Positions 1 through 7,385 are shown, counted from the stretch's first letter. The stretch: 20,388 nt of DNA from an uncultured Verrucomicrobiota bacterium (GCA_945613785.1 CALZAJ010000008.1:1-20388), one strand, 5' to 3'. The notes: a model not told the origin generated them from the letters alone. Program-made: numbers and translations.

Positions 1-1
1 C

Positions 2-184
2 ACGGCGAGCTTCCACCGCCGCGGCGTCAAGCATCCGCGCCGTCAGGTGAATCTGATCGGCACGAAGCTGGTGCCTCACTGGACGACGAACTTCTCCACG
101 CCGCTTGAGTTCTACGGACAGGTCGGCCGCAATGGCGAGAATGACAGCCTCAGCGCGTGGGCGACGTACTCCGCGTTGGCTTGA
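2..184 (+). CDS. Outer-membrane beta-barrel protein (AlgE-like), 5'-partial, ends at premature TGA
   Basis: This reading frame is open from the window edge to a TGA at 182-184. It encodes about 60 residues with the alternating polar and aromatic pattern of transmembrane beta-strands, for example LVPHWTTNFSTPLEFYGQVG and the final WATYSALA. The next ORF (191-682) is in the same frame and continues the barrel after KD, so the two pieces look like one gene interrupted by a nonsense codon. TGG in place of TGA would place a Trp in a strand. The real N-terminus lies outside the window. The piece itself is clearly coding in style. Whether it is a pseudogene, a sequencing error or a true C-terminus cannot be settled here. 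Confidence 0.55.
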   Translation, partial: TASFHRRGVKHPRRQVNLIGTKLVPHWTTNFSTPLEFYGQVGRNGENDSLSAWATYSALA

Positions 185-190
185 AAGGAC

Positions 191-682
191 ATGTCGAAGG
201 ACGTGTCGAAGGGCGAGTGGCGTCCGTACTGGGAGACGGGTCTGCTCATCTTCAGCGGTGACAAGGATGCGATGAACGAGGACGGCGGCCATCACGGATG
301 GGATCCGATGTGGTATCGTGGCATTGACGATTCCGAGATGATGCTCTACGGAGCGACGTATGGCGTCGGCTGGTGGTCGAACATGTACAATCTCAAGACA
401 TGCTTCGGCATCGACTTCGCGCCGGGCCACAAGATCGCGTTCCAGACCGGTCCGATGTTCGCGCAGCAGAAGGATCACTGCGGTGGCGGCGACGGCATGT
501 TCAAGGGCTATCTCAACCAGGTCCGTTACGACTTCCCGTTGTGGTCGGGGTCGAAGGGCAGCAGTCTCGAGCGCTTCAAGATCTTCGGTCATGTGCTCTT
601 CGAACACTTCCTGCCGGGCGACTACTACGATACCGATCGTCCCGCGTACTTTGTCCGTTGGCAGGTCGACTTCAAGTTCTGA
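191..682 (+). CDS. C-terminal part of outer-membrane beta-barrel porin, alginate-export (AlgE)-like
   Basis: The product is 163 residues, rich in Trp, Tyr, Phe and Gly, with strand-turn-strand spacing and a C-terminal Phe (RWQVDFKF), the usual signal for BAM-mediated outer-membrane assembly. The stretches ETGLLIFSGDKD and HVLFEHFLPGDYYDTD resemble the last strands of AlgE-type porins as I remember them. It lacks a signal peptide and is far too short for a complete barrel. It continues in frame from the fragment ending at 184, so ATG 191 is probably an internal Met. An AAGGA lies only 1 nt before this ATG, too close for good reinitiation. The expected role is uptake or export of sugars or other small solutes. 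A terminator follows at 708-741. Family assignment is moderate; fragment status is well supported. Confidence 0.6.
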   Translation: MSKDVSKGEWRPYWETGLLIFSGDKDAMNEDGGHHGWDPMWYRGIDDSEMMLYGATYGVGWWSNMYNLKTCFGIDFAPGHKIAFQTGPMFAQQKDHCGGGDGMFKGYLNQVRYDFPLWSGSKGSSLERFKIFGHVLFEHFLPGDYYDTDRPAYFVRWQVDFKF

Positions 683-707
683 GGCCAGACGGGAAGTTTT
701 TGGCAAG

Positions 708-741
708 AAAAGTGGCGCGGATCACCGCGTCACTTTTTTTT
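708..741 (+). terminator. Strong intrinsic terminator after the barrel gene
   Basis: A 13-bp stem (708-720 with 725-737, one G-U pair) encloses an ATCA tetraloop and runs into a tract of eight T (734-741). The stem is AAAAGTGGCGCGG paired with CCGCGTCACTTTT, so the A side and T tail could also work on the opposite strand. It separates the barrel gene from the tRNA operon. Confidence 0.9.
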
Positions 742-761
742 ACAAATCTTCATTTACCCTA

Positions 762-790
762 TTGCATTCAGCCTCCGGATATAGTATACT
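762..790 (+). promoter_or_regulatory. Sigma-70 type promoter of the tRNA cluster
   Basis: TTGCAT (762-767) and TATACT (785-790) are separated by exactly 17 nt. The predicted start is near 797, about 13 nt before the first mature tRNA base at 810. Confidence 0.8.
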
Positions 791-809
791 ATCCCTCGTT
801 TGATCACCT

Positions 810-894
810 GCTCGGGTGGTGAAATTGGCAGACACGCATGCTTGAGGTGCATGTGGAGAGATCCTTGCGGGTTCGAGTCCCGCCCCGAGCACCA
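810..894 (+). tRNA. tRNA-Leu (anticodon GAG)
   Basis: The acceptor stem GCTCGGG pairs with CCCGAGC, followed by discriminator A and an encoded CCA. The anticodon stem CATGC/GCATG holds loop TTGAGGT, giving GAG for CUC/CUU codons. The extended variable arm and the D-loop segment TGGTGAAATTGGCAGACAC are typical of class II tRNA-Leu. The T arm is GCGGGTTCGAGTCCCGC. Confidence 0.95.
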
Positions 895-901
895 AACAAA
901 C

Positions 902-986
902 GCACCCGTGGTGAAATTGGCATACACGCCAGATTCAGGTTCTGGTGCCGCAAGGTGTGTGGGTTCAAATCCCACCGGGTGCACCA
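902..986 (+). tRNA. tRNA-Leu (anticodon CAG)
   Basis: The acceptor stem GCACCCG pairs with CGGGTGC, followed by A and an encoded CCA. The anticodon stem CCAGA/TCTGG holds loop TTCAGGT, giving CAG for CUG codons. It has a long variable arm and is 85 nt like its neighbour, starting 7 nt after it. The D-arm sequence is nearly identical to that of tRNA-Leu(GAG), which suggests an old duplication. Confidence 0.95.
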
Positions 987-993
987 ACAGCTT

Positions 994-1068
994 GGCCCCT
1001 TCGTCTATCGGCTAGGACATCTGGTTCTCATCCAGGTAAGAGGAGTTCGACTCTCCTAGGGGCTGCCA
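994..1068 (+). tRNA. tRNA-Glu (anticodon CTC)
   Basis: The acceptor stem GGCCCCT pairs with AGGGGCT, with a G-U first pair, discriminator G and an encoded CCA. The anticodon stem TCTGG/CCAGG holds loop TTCTCAT, giving CTC for GAG codons. The start CCCCTTCGTCTA and the T arm AGGAGTTCGACTCTCCT fit bacterial tRNA-Glu. It starts 7 nt after the previous tRNA. No terminator is visible before the next gene at 1105. Confidence 0.93.
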
Positions 1069-1104
1069 ATCTGAAACGGTGCGAGTTCGAGGAGTTGCGG
1101 CAGG

Positions 1105-2958
1105 GTGAAGAAGTTTCTTAGGTATTTGTGGAAGACGATGAAGTGGATCTTCATCGTTTTTTTGCTTTTCCTGGGGTCATTGTTTTTCCGTGAGCAACGA
1201 ATTCCGAAGTTCTTGGTCGATCGGATTACCGATCGTTATTCCTCGGAGGCGTGTTTGATTCGTTGTGACAGCGTCTCGTATGGTATTGGTCGCGGCTTGA
1301 CGCTGACGGGGCTTCGGGTCTATGATCGTGGGCAGACGAATTCGATACTGCCGGCTGTCTCGGCCCGTAAGATGTCCGTACGTTTCCTATCGCGTGCGGT
1401 GCATGTGGTGGGATTGCGGTATCCGCGTCTGCCGAGCTCCTATTATGTTGAGGGAGAGTGTCGGGAGCGCAACACGCCTATCACGGCGCGCTTCCCGGAT
1501 TTGGGTCGGTTCGAGCTCAAGTTGGATGATGCGGAGATCCTGGGGATTGCGCCGAGGAGCGTCCGTGCGACGGTGGAGGTTTCGCCGACGCTATTGACGG
1601 TGAGCGACATTCACCTGGTGTGGCCGGACCTGCGGCGGCTGATGTCGGTGGACGGTAATCTCAAGGTTGATTTGCTCGGTCAGCGTCTGCGCAGTGAGAT
1701 TCGGGGCCTGGCGACGCAGCCGCAGATTCGTCCGCTGCTGGTCTGTCTGGACGTGCCGAGCTCGTATCGCTATTTCGATGCTTTTACGGATGTGACGGAT
1801 CCGATTCCTGCGCACGGCATCTTCGAATCGGATCTGCGTAACGGCGATTTCTGGATGAAGCTGGGTCTTAAGCTTGGTGCCTGCAAGTACAACGGGGTGC
1901 CGTTTGAACGGGCGGACGGGTTGCTGGAACTTTACGTCTACACGCGGGGCACGAACTGCAATGCGCGCTTTGGCGTGACGTTGGCCGACGCGGTGGACCG
2001 CGACGGCCGGCATCTTGCGGGCAAGCTGGGCGTCAATCTCTCCAATGAGGTCTCCCGGTTGTCGTATGATGTCAAGAGCAGTCTCCGGTTGAAGGACGCC
2101 TTGGACGTCGCGGACTTCTTCAATGACGGGACGCTGGACTTCATCGTCTGTGACTCGGCTCCGACGATTGAGGTGAAGGGCACGAGCGGCACGAGTGTTG
2201 CGGACAAGGGGCACAACGACATATCCTTTAAGGCCAGTCTCGGTTGCGGGTCCGTCTACGGTTTCCAGGTGCGGGACCTGAAGGCGGACTTTGCACTGAA
2301 GGGCGACACGTTGGATTTCTCGGAGGTCACGGCGCGGGGTAAGGACGGAGGCATGCTCCGTCTGACGGACCATCTGGAGATTCCCGACTTCGACGGCGAC
2401 CGTCTGGCGTTCCATCCGAAGATCTCGTACACAGGAGGGTCCCTCGACGAGCTGGCGGATATCTTGAAGTTCGACCTTGGCGAACGGGACGGGCGAGTGG
2501 ATGCCGCATGGGAGATGTCCGGTGTCGCATCCACCAATATCCTTGAGACGTTGAACGGCCGGGGCAAGATCCGCGTTTCGGAAGGACATCTGGCGCAGAT
2601 GAAGCTGTTTGCGGGCCTGACGACGATCGTGGCCGAGAAGGTTCCGGGGGTCGATGCGATCGTGACGCAGTCGGACGCATCCTGTGACTTCATCGTCTCT
2701 AACGGCGTCTTCCGTTCGGACAACATCTACATCGAGGGCGGCCTCGTTTCTCTCAAGGCCTGGGGCGCCTATGACATTCCGAAGGACAGACTAGACTTCA
2801 CCTCCCGCATCCAGTTCCTGCGCAACGAGTCCCTCATGGGCAAGCTGCTTCATCCGATTACCTGGCCGTTCACGAAACTGCTCCTTGAATTCAAGACCAA
2901 GGGTCCGCTGGACGACGCGGACTGGGAATACATCAGCATCATCGACAGGATCCTCTAA
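1105..2958 (+). CDS. AsmA-like envelope protein (AsmA/YhdP superfamily)
   Basis: The 617-residue product has a basic N-terminus and one hydrophobic anchor (about residues 13-28, WIFIVFLLFLGSLFF), then a long stretch of beta-rich sequence. The last ~120 residues, including RIQFLRNESLMGKLLHPITW and FKTKGPLDDADWE, match the AsmA-like C-terminal region as I recall it. AsmA-family proteins sit in the inner membrane, face the periplasm and are implicated in phospholipid traffic to, or assembly of, the outer membrane. The start is GTG at 1105, 10 nt after an AGGAG; the next Met (1138) would remove the basic N-terminus. It begins 36 nt after tRNA-Glu with no terminator between, so it may share the tRNA transcript. 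Its stop overlaps the rsmA start by 1 nt (TAATG). The family is likely; the exact role is unknown. Confidence 0.7.
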   Translation: MKKFLRYLWKTMKWIFIVFLLFLGSLFFREQRIPKFLVDRITDRYSSEACLIRCDSVSYGIGRGLTLTGLRVYDRGQTNSILPAVSARKMSVRFLSRAVHVVGLRYPRLPSSYYVEGECRERNTPITARFPDLGRFELKLDDAEILGIAPRSVRATVEVSPTLLTVSDIHLVWPDLRRLMSVDGNLKVDLLGQRLRSEIRGLATQPQIRPLLVCLDVPSSYRYFDAFTDVTDPIPAHGIFESDLRNGDFWMKLGLKLGACKYNGVPFERADGLLELYVYTRGTNCNARFGVTLADAVDRDGRHLAGKLGVNLSNEVSRLSYDVKSSLRLKDALDVADFFNDGTLDFIVCDSAPTIEVKGTSGTSVADKGHNDISFKASLGCGSVYGFQVRDLKADFALKGDTLDFSEVTARGKDGGMLRLTDHLEIPDFDGDRLAFHPKISYTGGSLDELADILKFDLGERDGRVDAAWEMSGVASTNILETLNGRGKIRVSEGHLAQMKLFAGLTTIVAEKVPGVDAIVTQSDASCDFIVSNGVFRSDNIYIEGGLVSLKAWGAYDIPKDRLDFTSRIQFLRNESLMGKLLHPITWPFTKLLLEFKTKGPLDDADWEYISIIDRIL

Positions 2959-3806
2959 TGAACCTCACGAGTCCCACCCAGGTCAAGGCCTGGTGCATTG
3001 AAAACGAGTTTCATCCGAACAAGACGCTCGGACAGAACTTTCTCATTGACCGCAACGCGCTCGTGTCCATCGTGGACGCAGGGCTGGAGGGCGTCGCGCC
3101 AGGCGCGCGCGTTCTGGAGATCGGTCCCGGCATGGGCGTTCTCACCGAGGAAATGCTCAACCGCGGCTATGAAGTCGTGGCGGTCGAGAAGGATCCCGTG
3201 CTGGCCGCACGTCTAGCCGAATCGCTCGGCAATCCGCCGAAGCTCACGGTGATTGCGGGCGATGCCTTGGACGTCCTCGTCCATCCCGACCGATTCCCCG
3301 AGCTCAACCCGCCCCCTCAGACACCCTCCGGCCCGAGCGCCTCCTTCTCCTGCATGGTCTCCAACCTGCCGTATCAGGCGGGCACGCGCATTCTGCTGGA
3401 ACTCGTGCAGCAGCGCGGACTTCAGGCGATGACGGTGCTCGTGCAGACCGAGGTGGCGGACCGTCTGGCGGCGAAAGAGGGCTCCAAGACGCGCGGTCTT
3501 GCCGGTGTGTGGGCGCAGCTCGATTATGACGTCAAGGTCGTCCGTAAAGTGGCCGCGAGTTGCTTCTGGCCGCGGCCGGCGATCGGCTCTTCGGTGGTGA
3601 CCCTCGTCCGTCACGATCGGAACACCGGACTGACCGAAGAAGAGCGCGATCTGTTCCATCGTCTGACCAAGCAGGCGTTCGAGCATCGCCGTAAACAACT
3701 TGGCAGCATTTTCAAAGATTTGATACAATCTACGGCAAGAGCTGAAGAGCTCTCAAACGATGACTGGATTAACCTAGTGAAAGGACTGTTGAATGAAGAC
3801 GCCTGA
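2958..3806 (+). CDS. rsmA: 16S rRNA (A1518/A1519) dimethyladenosine transferase RsmA (KsgA)
   Basis: RsmA uses SAM to dimethylate two adjacent adenines in the helix 45 loop of 16S rRNA, a late step of small-subunit maturation. The 282-residue protein shows the family N-terminus KTLGQNFLID (23-32), SAM motif I EIGPGMG (54-60), the acidic motif II residue E77, motif III D102 and catalytic motif IV NLPY (136-139). The C-terminal helical part includes QAFEHRRKQL. Length is normal for the family. An unusual Pro/Ser-rich insert at about residues 114-131, just before motif IV, is encoded by a C-rich tract. Its ATG overlaps the AsmA-like stop (TAATG) and its 3' end overlaps the hexokinase start by 14 nt. 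A promoter for the hexokinase appears to lie inside its 3' end. Confidence 0.95.
   Translation: MNLTSPTQVKAWCIENEFHPNKTLGQNFLIDRNALVSIVDAGLEGVAPGARVLEIGPGMGVLTEEMLNRGYEVVAVEKDPVLAARLAESLGNPPKLTVIAGDALDVLVHPDRFPELNPPPQTPSGPSASFSCMVSNLPYQAGTRILLELVQQRGLQAMTVLVQTEVADRLAAKEGSKTRGLAGVWAQLDYDVKVVRKVAASCFWPRPAIGSSVVTLVRHDRNTGLTEEERDLFHRLTKQAFEHRRKQLGSIFKDLIQSTARAEELSNDDWINLVKGLLNEDA
3700..3729 (+). promoter_or_regulatory. Internal promoter for hexokinase, inside the rsmA 3' end
   Basis: TTGGCA (3700-3705), an 18-nt spacer and TACAAT (3724-3729) preceded by TGA form an extended -10 promoter. The predicted start is near 3736, giving a leader of about 57 nt. The leader begins with a perfect 6-bp hairpin (3738-3753, AGAGCT-GAAG-AGCTCT) and has AAAGGA about 8 nt before the hexokinase ATG. 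Confidence 0.55.
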
Positions 3807-5079
3807 AGAGTTTCTCAAGGACAATGGTTTCATCCCCGCGGCGGAGATCGATCGCCAGGCGATGATTGGCACCTTCATCTCCGAGATGGAGAAGGGCCTC
3901 AAGGGCGAGAAGTCCTCCCTCATGATGATCCCGACCTACGTGGGCGTCAACGGCAAGATTCCTCAGGGCGCGAAGGCGGCGGTCCTCGATGCGGGCGGCA
4001 CGAACTTCCGCGGCGGCATTGTCACGATTCCTCCGGCGATTTCCGACAAGCAGAACCAGCCGATGCCCGGCACCAAGGGTGAGGTTGACGAAGAGACGTT
4101 CTACAAGGCGTTTGCCGACGAGGTCAAGCGTGTGCTTCCGCTTGCGACGACGAAGAAGATCGGCTGGTGCTTCTCCTATCCGGCCGAGGCGACCCCGTCC
4201 CTCGACGCCAAGCTCGTCCACTGGACGAAGAACATCCAGGCGCCTGCCATTGTCGGCCAGTACGTCGGTGCGGAGCTCTTGAAGCGTCTCGGCGGCGGCG
4301 AGATTGCCATCGTGAACGACACGGTTGCGACGCTTCTCGCGGCGAAGGCCACCGAAGGGGACAAGACCTACTCCTCTTACATCGGCTTCATTCTCGGAAC
4401 GGGCACGAACTCCGCCTATGTCGAGAAGAACAAGAACATCCTCAAGCTCGAGGGCGCGGATGCCGACGGTTCGATGATCATCAACGCTGAGTCGGGCGGT
4501 TTCGACAAGATCGAGACGAGCGCGTTCGACAAGGCGGCCGATGCGAAGACCGGCAACCCTGGCGTGCACATCTTCGAGAAGCTCATCGCGGGCGCCTATC
4601 TCGGTCCGATCGGTCTCGAGATCTACAAGGCCGCGGCGAAAGCGGGCATGTTCTCTGCCAAGGCGGCGGCTGCGATTGGCGGTCTCGGTGCGCTGGAAAC
4701 GATGGACTTCGACAATTTCTGCGCGGAGTTCAAGAAGGAAGGTCGCGACAACGTCCTTGACTCCATCTTCGCGGACGCGGATGACGCCAAGCTGGCCCGT
4801 CGTCTCGGCATCCCGGTGTTCGAGCGTGCGGCGGTCCTTACGGCGATACACCTGGCGGCGTTCGTGATCAAGTCCGGCGAGGGCAACGATCCGGCCGCTC
4901 CGGTCGCGATCAACGCCGATGGTTCGACCTATTACAAGACCCGCGCGATTCCGTTCGACGCGACGGTCCGTAAGGAGCTCGACGACATGCTCGTCAATCG
5001 GCGTAACATCCACTACGCGATCACGCCGCAGGTCGATGACGCCCCGATGGTGGGTGCCGGCATTGCCGCGATGCTCTGA
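3793..5079 (+). CDS. Eukaryote-type hexokinase
   Basis: The product (428 residues) should phosphorylate a hexose, presumably glucose, with ATP. Motifs of the hexokinase family, distinct from bacterial ROK or Glk glucokinases, appear in order: MIPTYV (45-50), phosphate-1 loop LDAGGTNFRGG (65-75), GWCFSYPAEATPSLDAKLVH with WTK (144-146), VNDTVATLLA (174-183) with catalytic D176, and the adenosine-side loop GTGTN (202-206). E233 in INAESGGF matches the first sugar-binding Glu. The second, expected in the family pattern FEKMISGMYLGE, is replaced by P272 (FEKLIAGAYLGP). The usual EWGAF also reads ESGGF. The start overlaps rsmA by 14 nt and is preceded by AAAGGA. An internal promoter may drive it separately. 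The family is secure; substrate range is open because of the changed pocket. Confidence 0.88.
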   Translation: MKTPEEFLKDNGFIPAAEIDRQAMIGTFISEMEKGLKGEKSSLMMIPTYVGVNGKIPQGAKAAVLDAGGTNFRGGIVTIPPAISDKQNQPMPGTKGEVDEETFYKAFADEVKRVLPLATTKKIGWCFSYPAEATPSLDAKLVHWTKNIQAPAIVGQYVGAELLKRLGGGEIAIVNDTVATLLAAKATEGDKTYSSYIGFILGTGTNSAYVEKNKNILKLEGADADGSMIINAESGGFDKIETSAFDKAADAKTGNPGVHIFEKLIAGAYLGPIGLEIYKAAAKAGMFSAKAAAAIGGLGALETMDFDNFCAEFKKEGRDNVLDSIFADADDAKLARRLGIPVFERAAVLTAIHLAAFVIKSGEGNDPAAPVAINADGSTYYKTRAIPFDATVRKELDDMLVNRRNIHYAITPQVDDAPMVGAGIAAML

Positions 5080-5134
5080 TGCTGGGGGCGGATGACGGAT
5101 GCCGAGTGCAGGTGGTTTTGAAAGATTGCAACAG

Positions 5135-6031
5135 ATGAAGAGTCTCACGAAGTCGTTCGTCGTTCGCCTTCCCCTCCTCGTCCTTCCACTGTCGCTGTCG
5201 GCAGTGGAGGTCGACGGAGTCGTCGCGACGGTCGGTGCGGAGTCCATCCTGAAGAGCGACGTCATTGGCGAGATGCGTCGCGCCGGGGCGGATGACAGTC
5301 AGTTCGTCGAGGTTCGCAACCGCCTGATCGAGCGCAAGCTCATCCTCAAGGCGGCGCGCGAGCAGAAGATGACGATGCAGGACTGGGTGGTCGAAAACCG
5401 CATCCGCGAGATCATCGATTCCGCCTTTGGCGGTGACATGAACAAGCTGAAGGCGGTGCTGGCGGCCCAGAAGGTCCAGATGTCCGAATGGCGCGAGCGC
5501 ATCAAGGACGACATGGTCGTCGGTGCGATGCGTTGGAACATCGTGGAAAAGAACGTGACCGCGTCACCTGCCGAGATGAAGGCGGAGTACAAGAAGAATC
5601 CCGCCCGCTATCTGTCCGAGCCGAAGACGACGGTCGGCGTGATCCTGCTGAAGCCCGAGGACTCTGGCAAACGTGCGGAAGTCACCGAGGCCCTGCAGAA
5701 GGACGCGTTCGAAGAGGTCGCCAAGCGGTTTTCGGCCGATACGCATGCGTCCGAGGGCGGTCTGTGGAAGGATATCAATCCTGCGACGACGTTCCGTCCG
5801 GAGGTGGCCAATGCGATTGCCGCGATCAAGACGGGCGAGACCTCCGATTGGGTCAACATCGAGGGGTGGAGCTTCCTTTTGAAGAAGATCGAGGAACGTG
5901 CCGCCCGTCAGAGTACCTTCGCCGAGGCCTACGCGGAAATCGAGGCCAACGTGAAGCGGGAGAACGCCGCGAAGATGTATGCGGACTGGATCAACCGTCT
6001 GAAGGCGGAGAACTATATCAAAGTCTATTGA
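5135..6031 (+). CDS. SurA-like periplasmic peptidyl-prolyl isomerase/chaperone
   Basis: The 298-residue protein begins with a signal peptide (K-rich start, hydrophobic core FVVRLPLLVLPLSL, probable cleavage near residue 23). It then shows a SurA N-domain start (VDGVVATVGAESILKSDV) and a helical chaperone region to about residue 150. A single parvulin-type domain follows at about 160-255, with FEEVAKRFSAD and SEGGLWKDI. A C-terminal helix follows. SurA itself usually has two parvulin domains, so this is a one-domain relative. Such proteins escort barrel proteins to the BAM complex. An upstream in-frame ATG at 5099 would add 12 residues before the signal peptide. I prefer 5135 because the signal peptide then starts at Met; its ribosome site (GAAAG) is weak. 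It lies about 55 nt after hexokinase with no visible promoter. Confidence 0.82.
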   Translation: MKSLTKSFVVRLPLLVLPLSLSAVEVDGVVATVGAESILKSDVIGEMRRAGADDSQFVEVRNRLIERKLILKAAREQKMTMQDWVVENRIREIIDSAFGGDMNKLKAVLAAQKVQMSEWRERIKDDMVVGAMRWNIVEKNVTASPAEMKAEYKKNPARYLSEPKTTVGVILLKPEDSGKRAEVTEALQKDAFEEVAKRFSADTHASEGGLWKDINPATTFRPEVANAIAAIKTGETSDWVNIEGWSFLLKKIEERAARQSTFAEAYAEIEANVKRENAAKMYADWINRLKAENYIKVY

Positions 6032-6040
6032 TTTGCCCCC

Positions 6041-6069
6041 TTGTCATCTTCCCGCAAATAGAGTATAAT
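6041..6069 (+). promoter_or_regulatory. Consensus sigma-70 promoter of rpmE-prfA
   Basis: TTGTCA (6041-6046) and a perfect TATAAT (6064-6069) are 17 nt apart. The predicted start is near 6076, giving a 25-nt leader with AAAAGGAACGAAG as ribosome site before ATG 6102. Confidence 0.85.
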
Positions 6070-6101
6070 ACACGCTCAATTTCGAAAAGGAACGAAGAAT
6101 T

Positions 6102-6308
6102 ATGAAGAAAGACATCCATCCGGCTTACGGCGACGCCACGATCACCTGCGCGTGCGGCAACGTCATCAAGACCCGCTCCACGAAGAAGGAGATGACGGTC
6201 AACACCTGCAGCGCGTGCCACCCCTACTTCACCGGCCAGAAGACGATGGTCGATACCGAGGGACGCGTTGACTCGTTCAAGAAGCGCTACGCGAAGTTCG
6301 CGAAGTAA
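6102..6308 (+). CDS. rpmE: 50S ribosomal protein L31 (zinc-binding form)
   Basis: The 68-residue protein has the L31 signature MKKDIHPAYG at the start and the zinc ligands CAC (16-18) and CSAC (36-39), so it is the Cys-containing type A form rather than the Cys-free form induced on zinc limitation. The conserved block CHPYFTGQKTMVDTEGRVDS matches the family closely. L31 bridges the two ribosomal subunits. It has its own consensus promoter and a good ribosome site, and is followed after 2 nt by prfA, a neighbourhood seen in many bacteria. Confidence 0.96.
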   Translation: MKKDIHPAYGDATITCACGNVIKTRSTKKEMTVNTCSACHPYFTGQKTMVDTEGRVDSFKKRYAKFAK

Positions 6309-6310
6309 TC

Positions 6311-7381
6311 TTGATCGACACAATCCAGATTAAGAACGTCTTGGGTCGTTTGGCGTCCGTGGAAGCGGACCTGAGCGACCCGAATGTTTTATCGGATGCG
6401 AAGCGCTATCGTGCGACTTTGCGTGATCATGCTTTCCTGAAGAAGCTGGAAAGTGCGTATTCCGCCTACGTGAAGGTGGAGGGCGACATCCGTGGCAACG
6501 AGGAATTGCTGTCCGATCCCGATTTCAAGGACGATGCGGCGGCGGAACTTGAGACGTTGCGGGCGGATTTCGCGTCCGCCGAGCGGCACGTGTTGGCGGC
6601 CTTGTTGCCGCCGGATCCGCTCGAAGGGCGAAACGCCGTCTTGGAGATCCGTGCGGGTACGGGCGGCGAGGAGGCGGCGCTGTTCGCGGGAGATCTCTTC
6701 CGCATGTATTCGCGTTATTGCGAGGCGCGCGGCTGGAAGGTCGTGGTGATGAACGAGAACGCGACCTCGCTTGACGGTTACAAGGAAATCGTTTTCACGG
6801 TGCAGGGCGAGGGTGCCTACGGTCGGTTCCGCTTCGAGTCAGGCGGCCATCGCGTCCAACGGGTGCCTGAGACGGAGGCTCAGGGTCGTATCCATACGTC
6901 CGCGGCGACCGTGGTCGTGTTTCCCGAGGCCGATGAAGAGGATGAGCTCGAGATTCCCGAGAAGGACATCCGCATCGATCTTTTCTGTGCCGGCGGCGCG
7001 GGCGGGCAGCACGTGAACAAGACGGAGTCGGCGGTTCGCATGACCCATTTGCCGACTGGCCTTGTGGCGGTCTGTCAGGACGAGCGTTCTCAGCAGCGTA
7101 ACCGCGAGAAGTGCTTCGCGACGCTGAAGGCTCGCATTTTGGATTTCAAGCGTCAGCAGGAAGAGGCGAAGCTGGGGGCTGACCGGATGTCCCTGCGCGG
7201 TTCGGGGGACCGGTCCGAGCGCATCCGAACCTACAACTTCCCACAGAACCGAATAACGGACCATCGTATTGACCTGACGCTCTATTCGCTGGACCGTATC
7301 ATCGACGGTCTCATGGATCCGTTGCTTGAGGCACTTTCCTCCCACGATCTCGACGATCGCATCGCCCGCGCGTTGAAGTAA
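6311..7381 (+). CDS. prfA: Peptide chain release factor 1 (RF1)
   Basis: RF1 recognises UAA and UAG and triggers peptide release. In this 356-residue protein the RF1-type tripeptide PxT reads PET (186-188) within HRVQRVPETEAQGRIHTSA, and the catalytic GGQ lies at 231-233 in GAGGQHVNKTESAVRMTHLP. A PxT rather than SPF motif separates it from RF2. Length is typical. The start is TTG at 6311, 2 nt after the L31 stop; it has no clear ribosome site, so translation is probably coupled to rpmE. The N-terminus MIDTIQIKNVLGRL fits RF1. The stop is followed by the extended -10 of lpxI. Confidence 0.96.
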   Translation: MIDTIQIKNVLGRLASVEADLSDPNVLSDAKRYRATLRDHAFLKKLESAYSAYVKVEGDIRGNEELLSDPDFKDDAAAELETLRADFASAERHVLAALLPPDPLEGRNAVLEIRAGTGGEEAALFAGDLFRMYSRYCEARGWKVVVMNENATSLDGYKEIVFTVQGEGAYGRFRFESGGHRVQRVPETEAQGRIHTSAATVVVFPEADEEDELEIPEKDIRIDLFCAGGAGGQHVNKTESAVRMTHLPTGLVAVCQDERSQQRNREKCFATLKARILDFKRQQEEAKLGADRMSLRGSGDRSERIRTYNFPQNRITDHRIDLTLYSLDRIIDGLMDPLLEALSSHDLDDRIARALK

Positions 7382-7385
7382 TTTG

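Noticed and set aside
182..184. TGA in the barrel gene read as a sense codon (Trp or selenocysteine).
   Set aside because: At least five intact genes here end with TGA, so reassignment to Trp is unlikely. I saw no SECIS-like hairpin right after the codon, and a barrel strand is an unlikely selenoprotein site.
5099..5134. Upstream ATG 5099 as start of the SurA-like gene.
   Set aside because: It would put 12 non-hydrophobic residues before an otherwise standard signal peptide starting at 5135.
7373..7378. TTGAAG as a -35 box for lpxI.
   Set aside because: It is only 10 nt from the -10 box; the extended -10 explains the promoter better.
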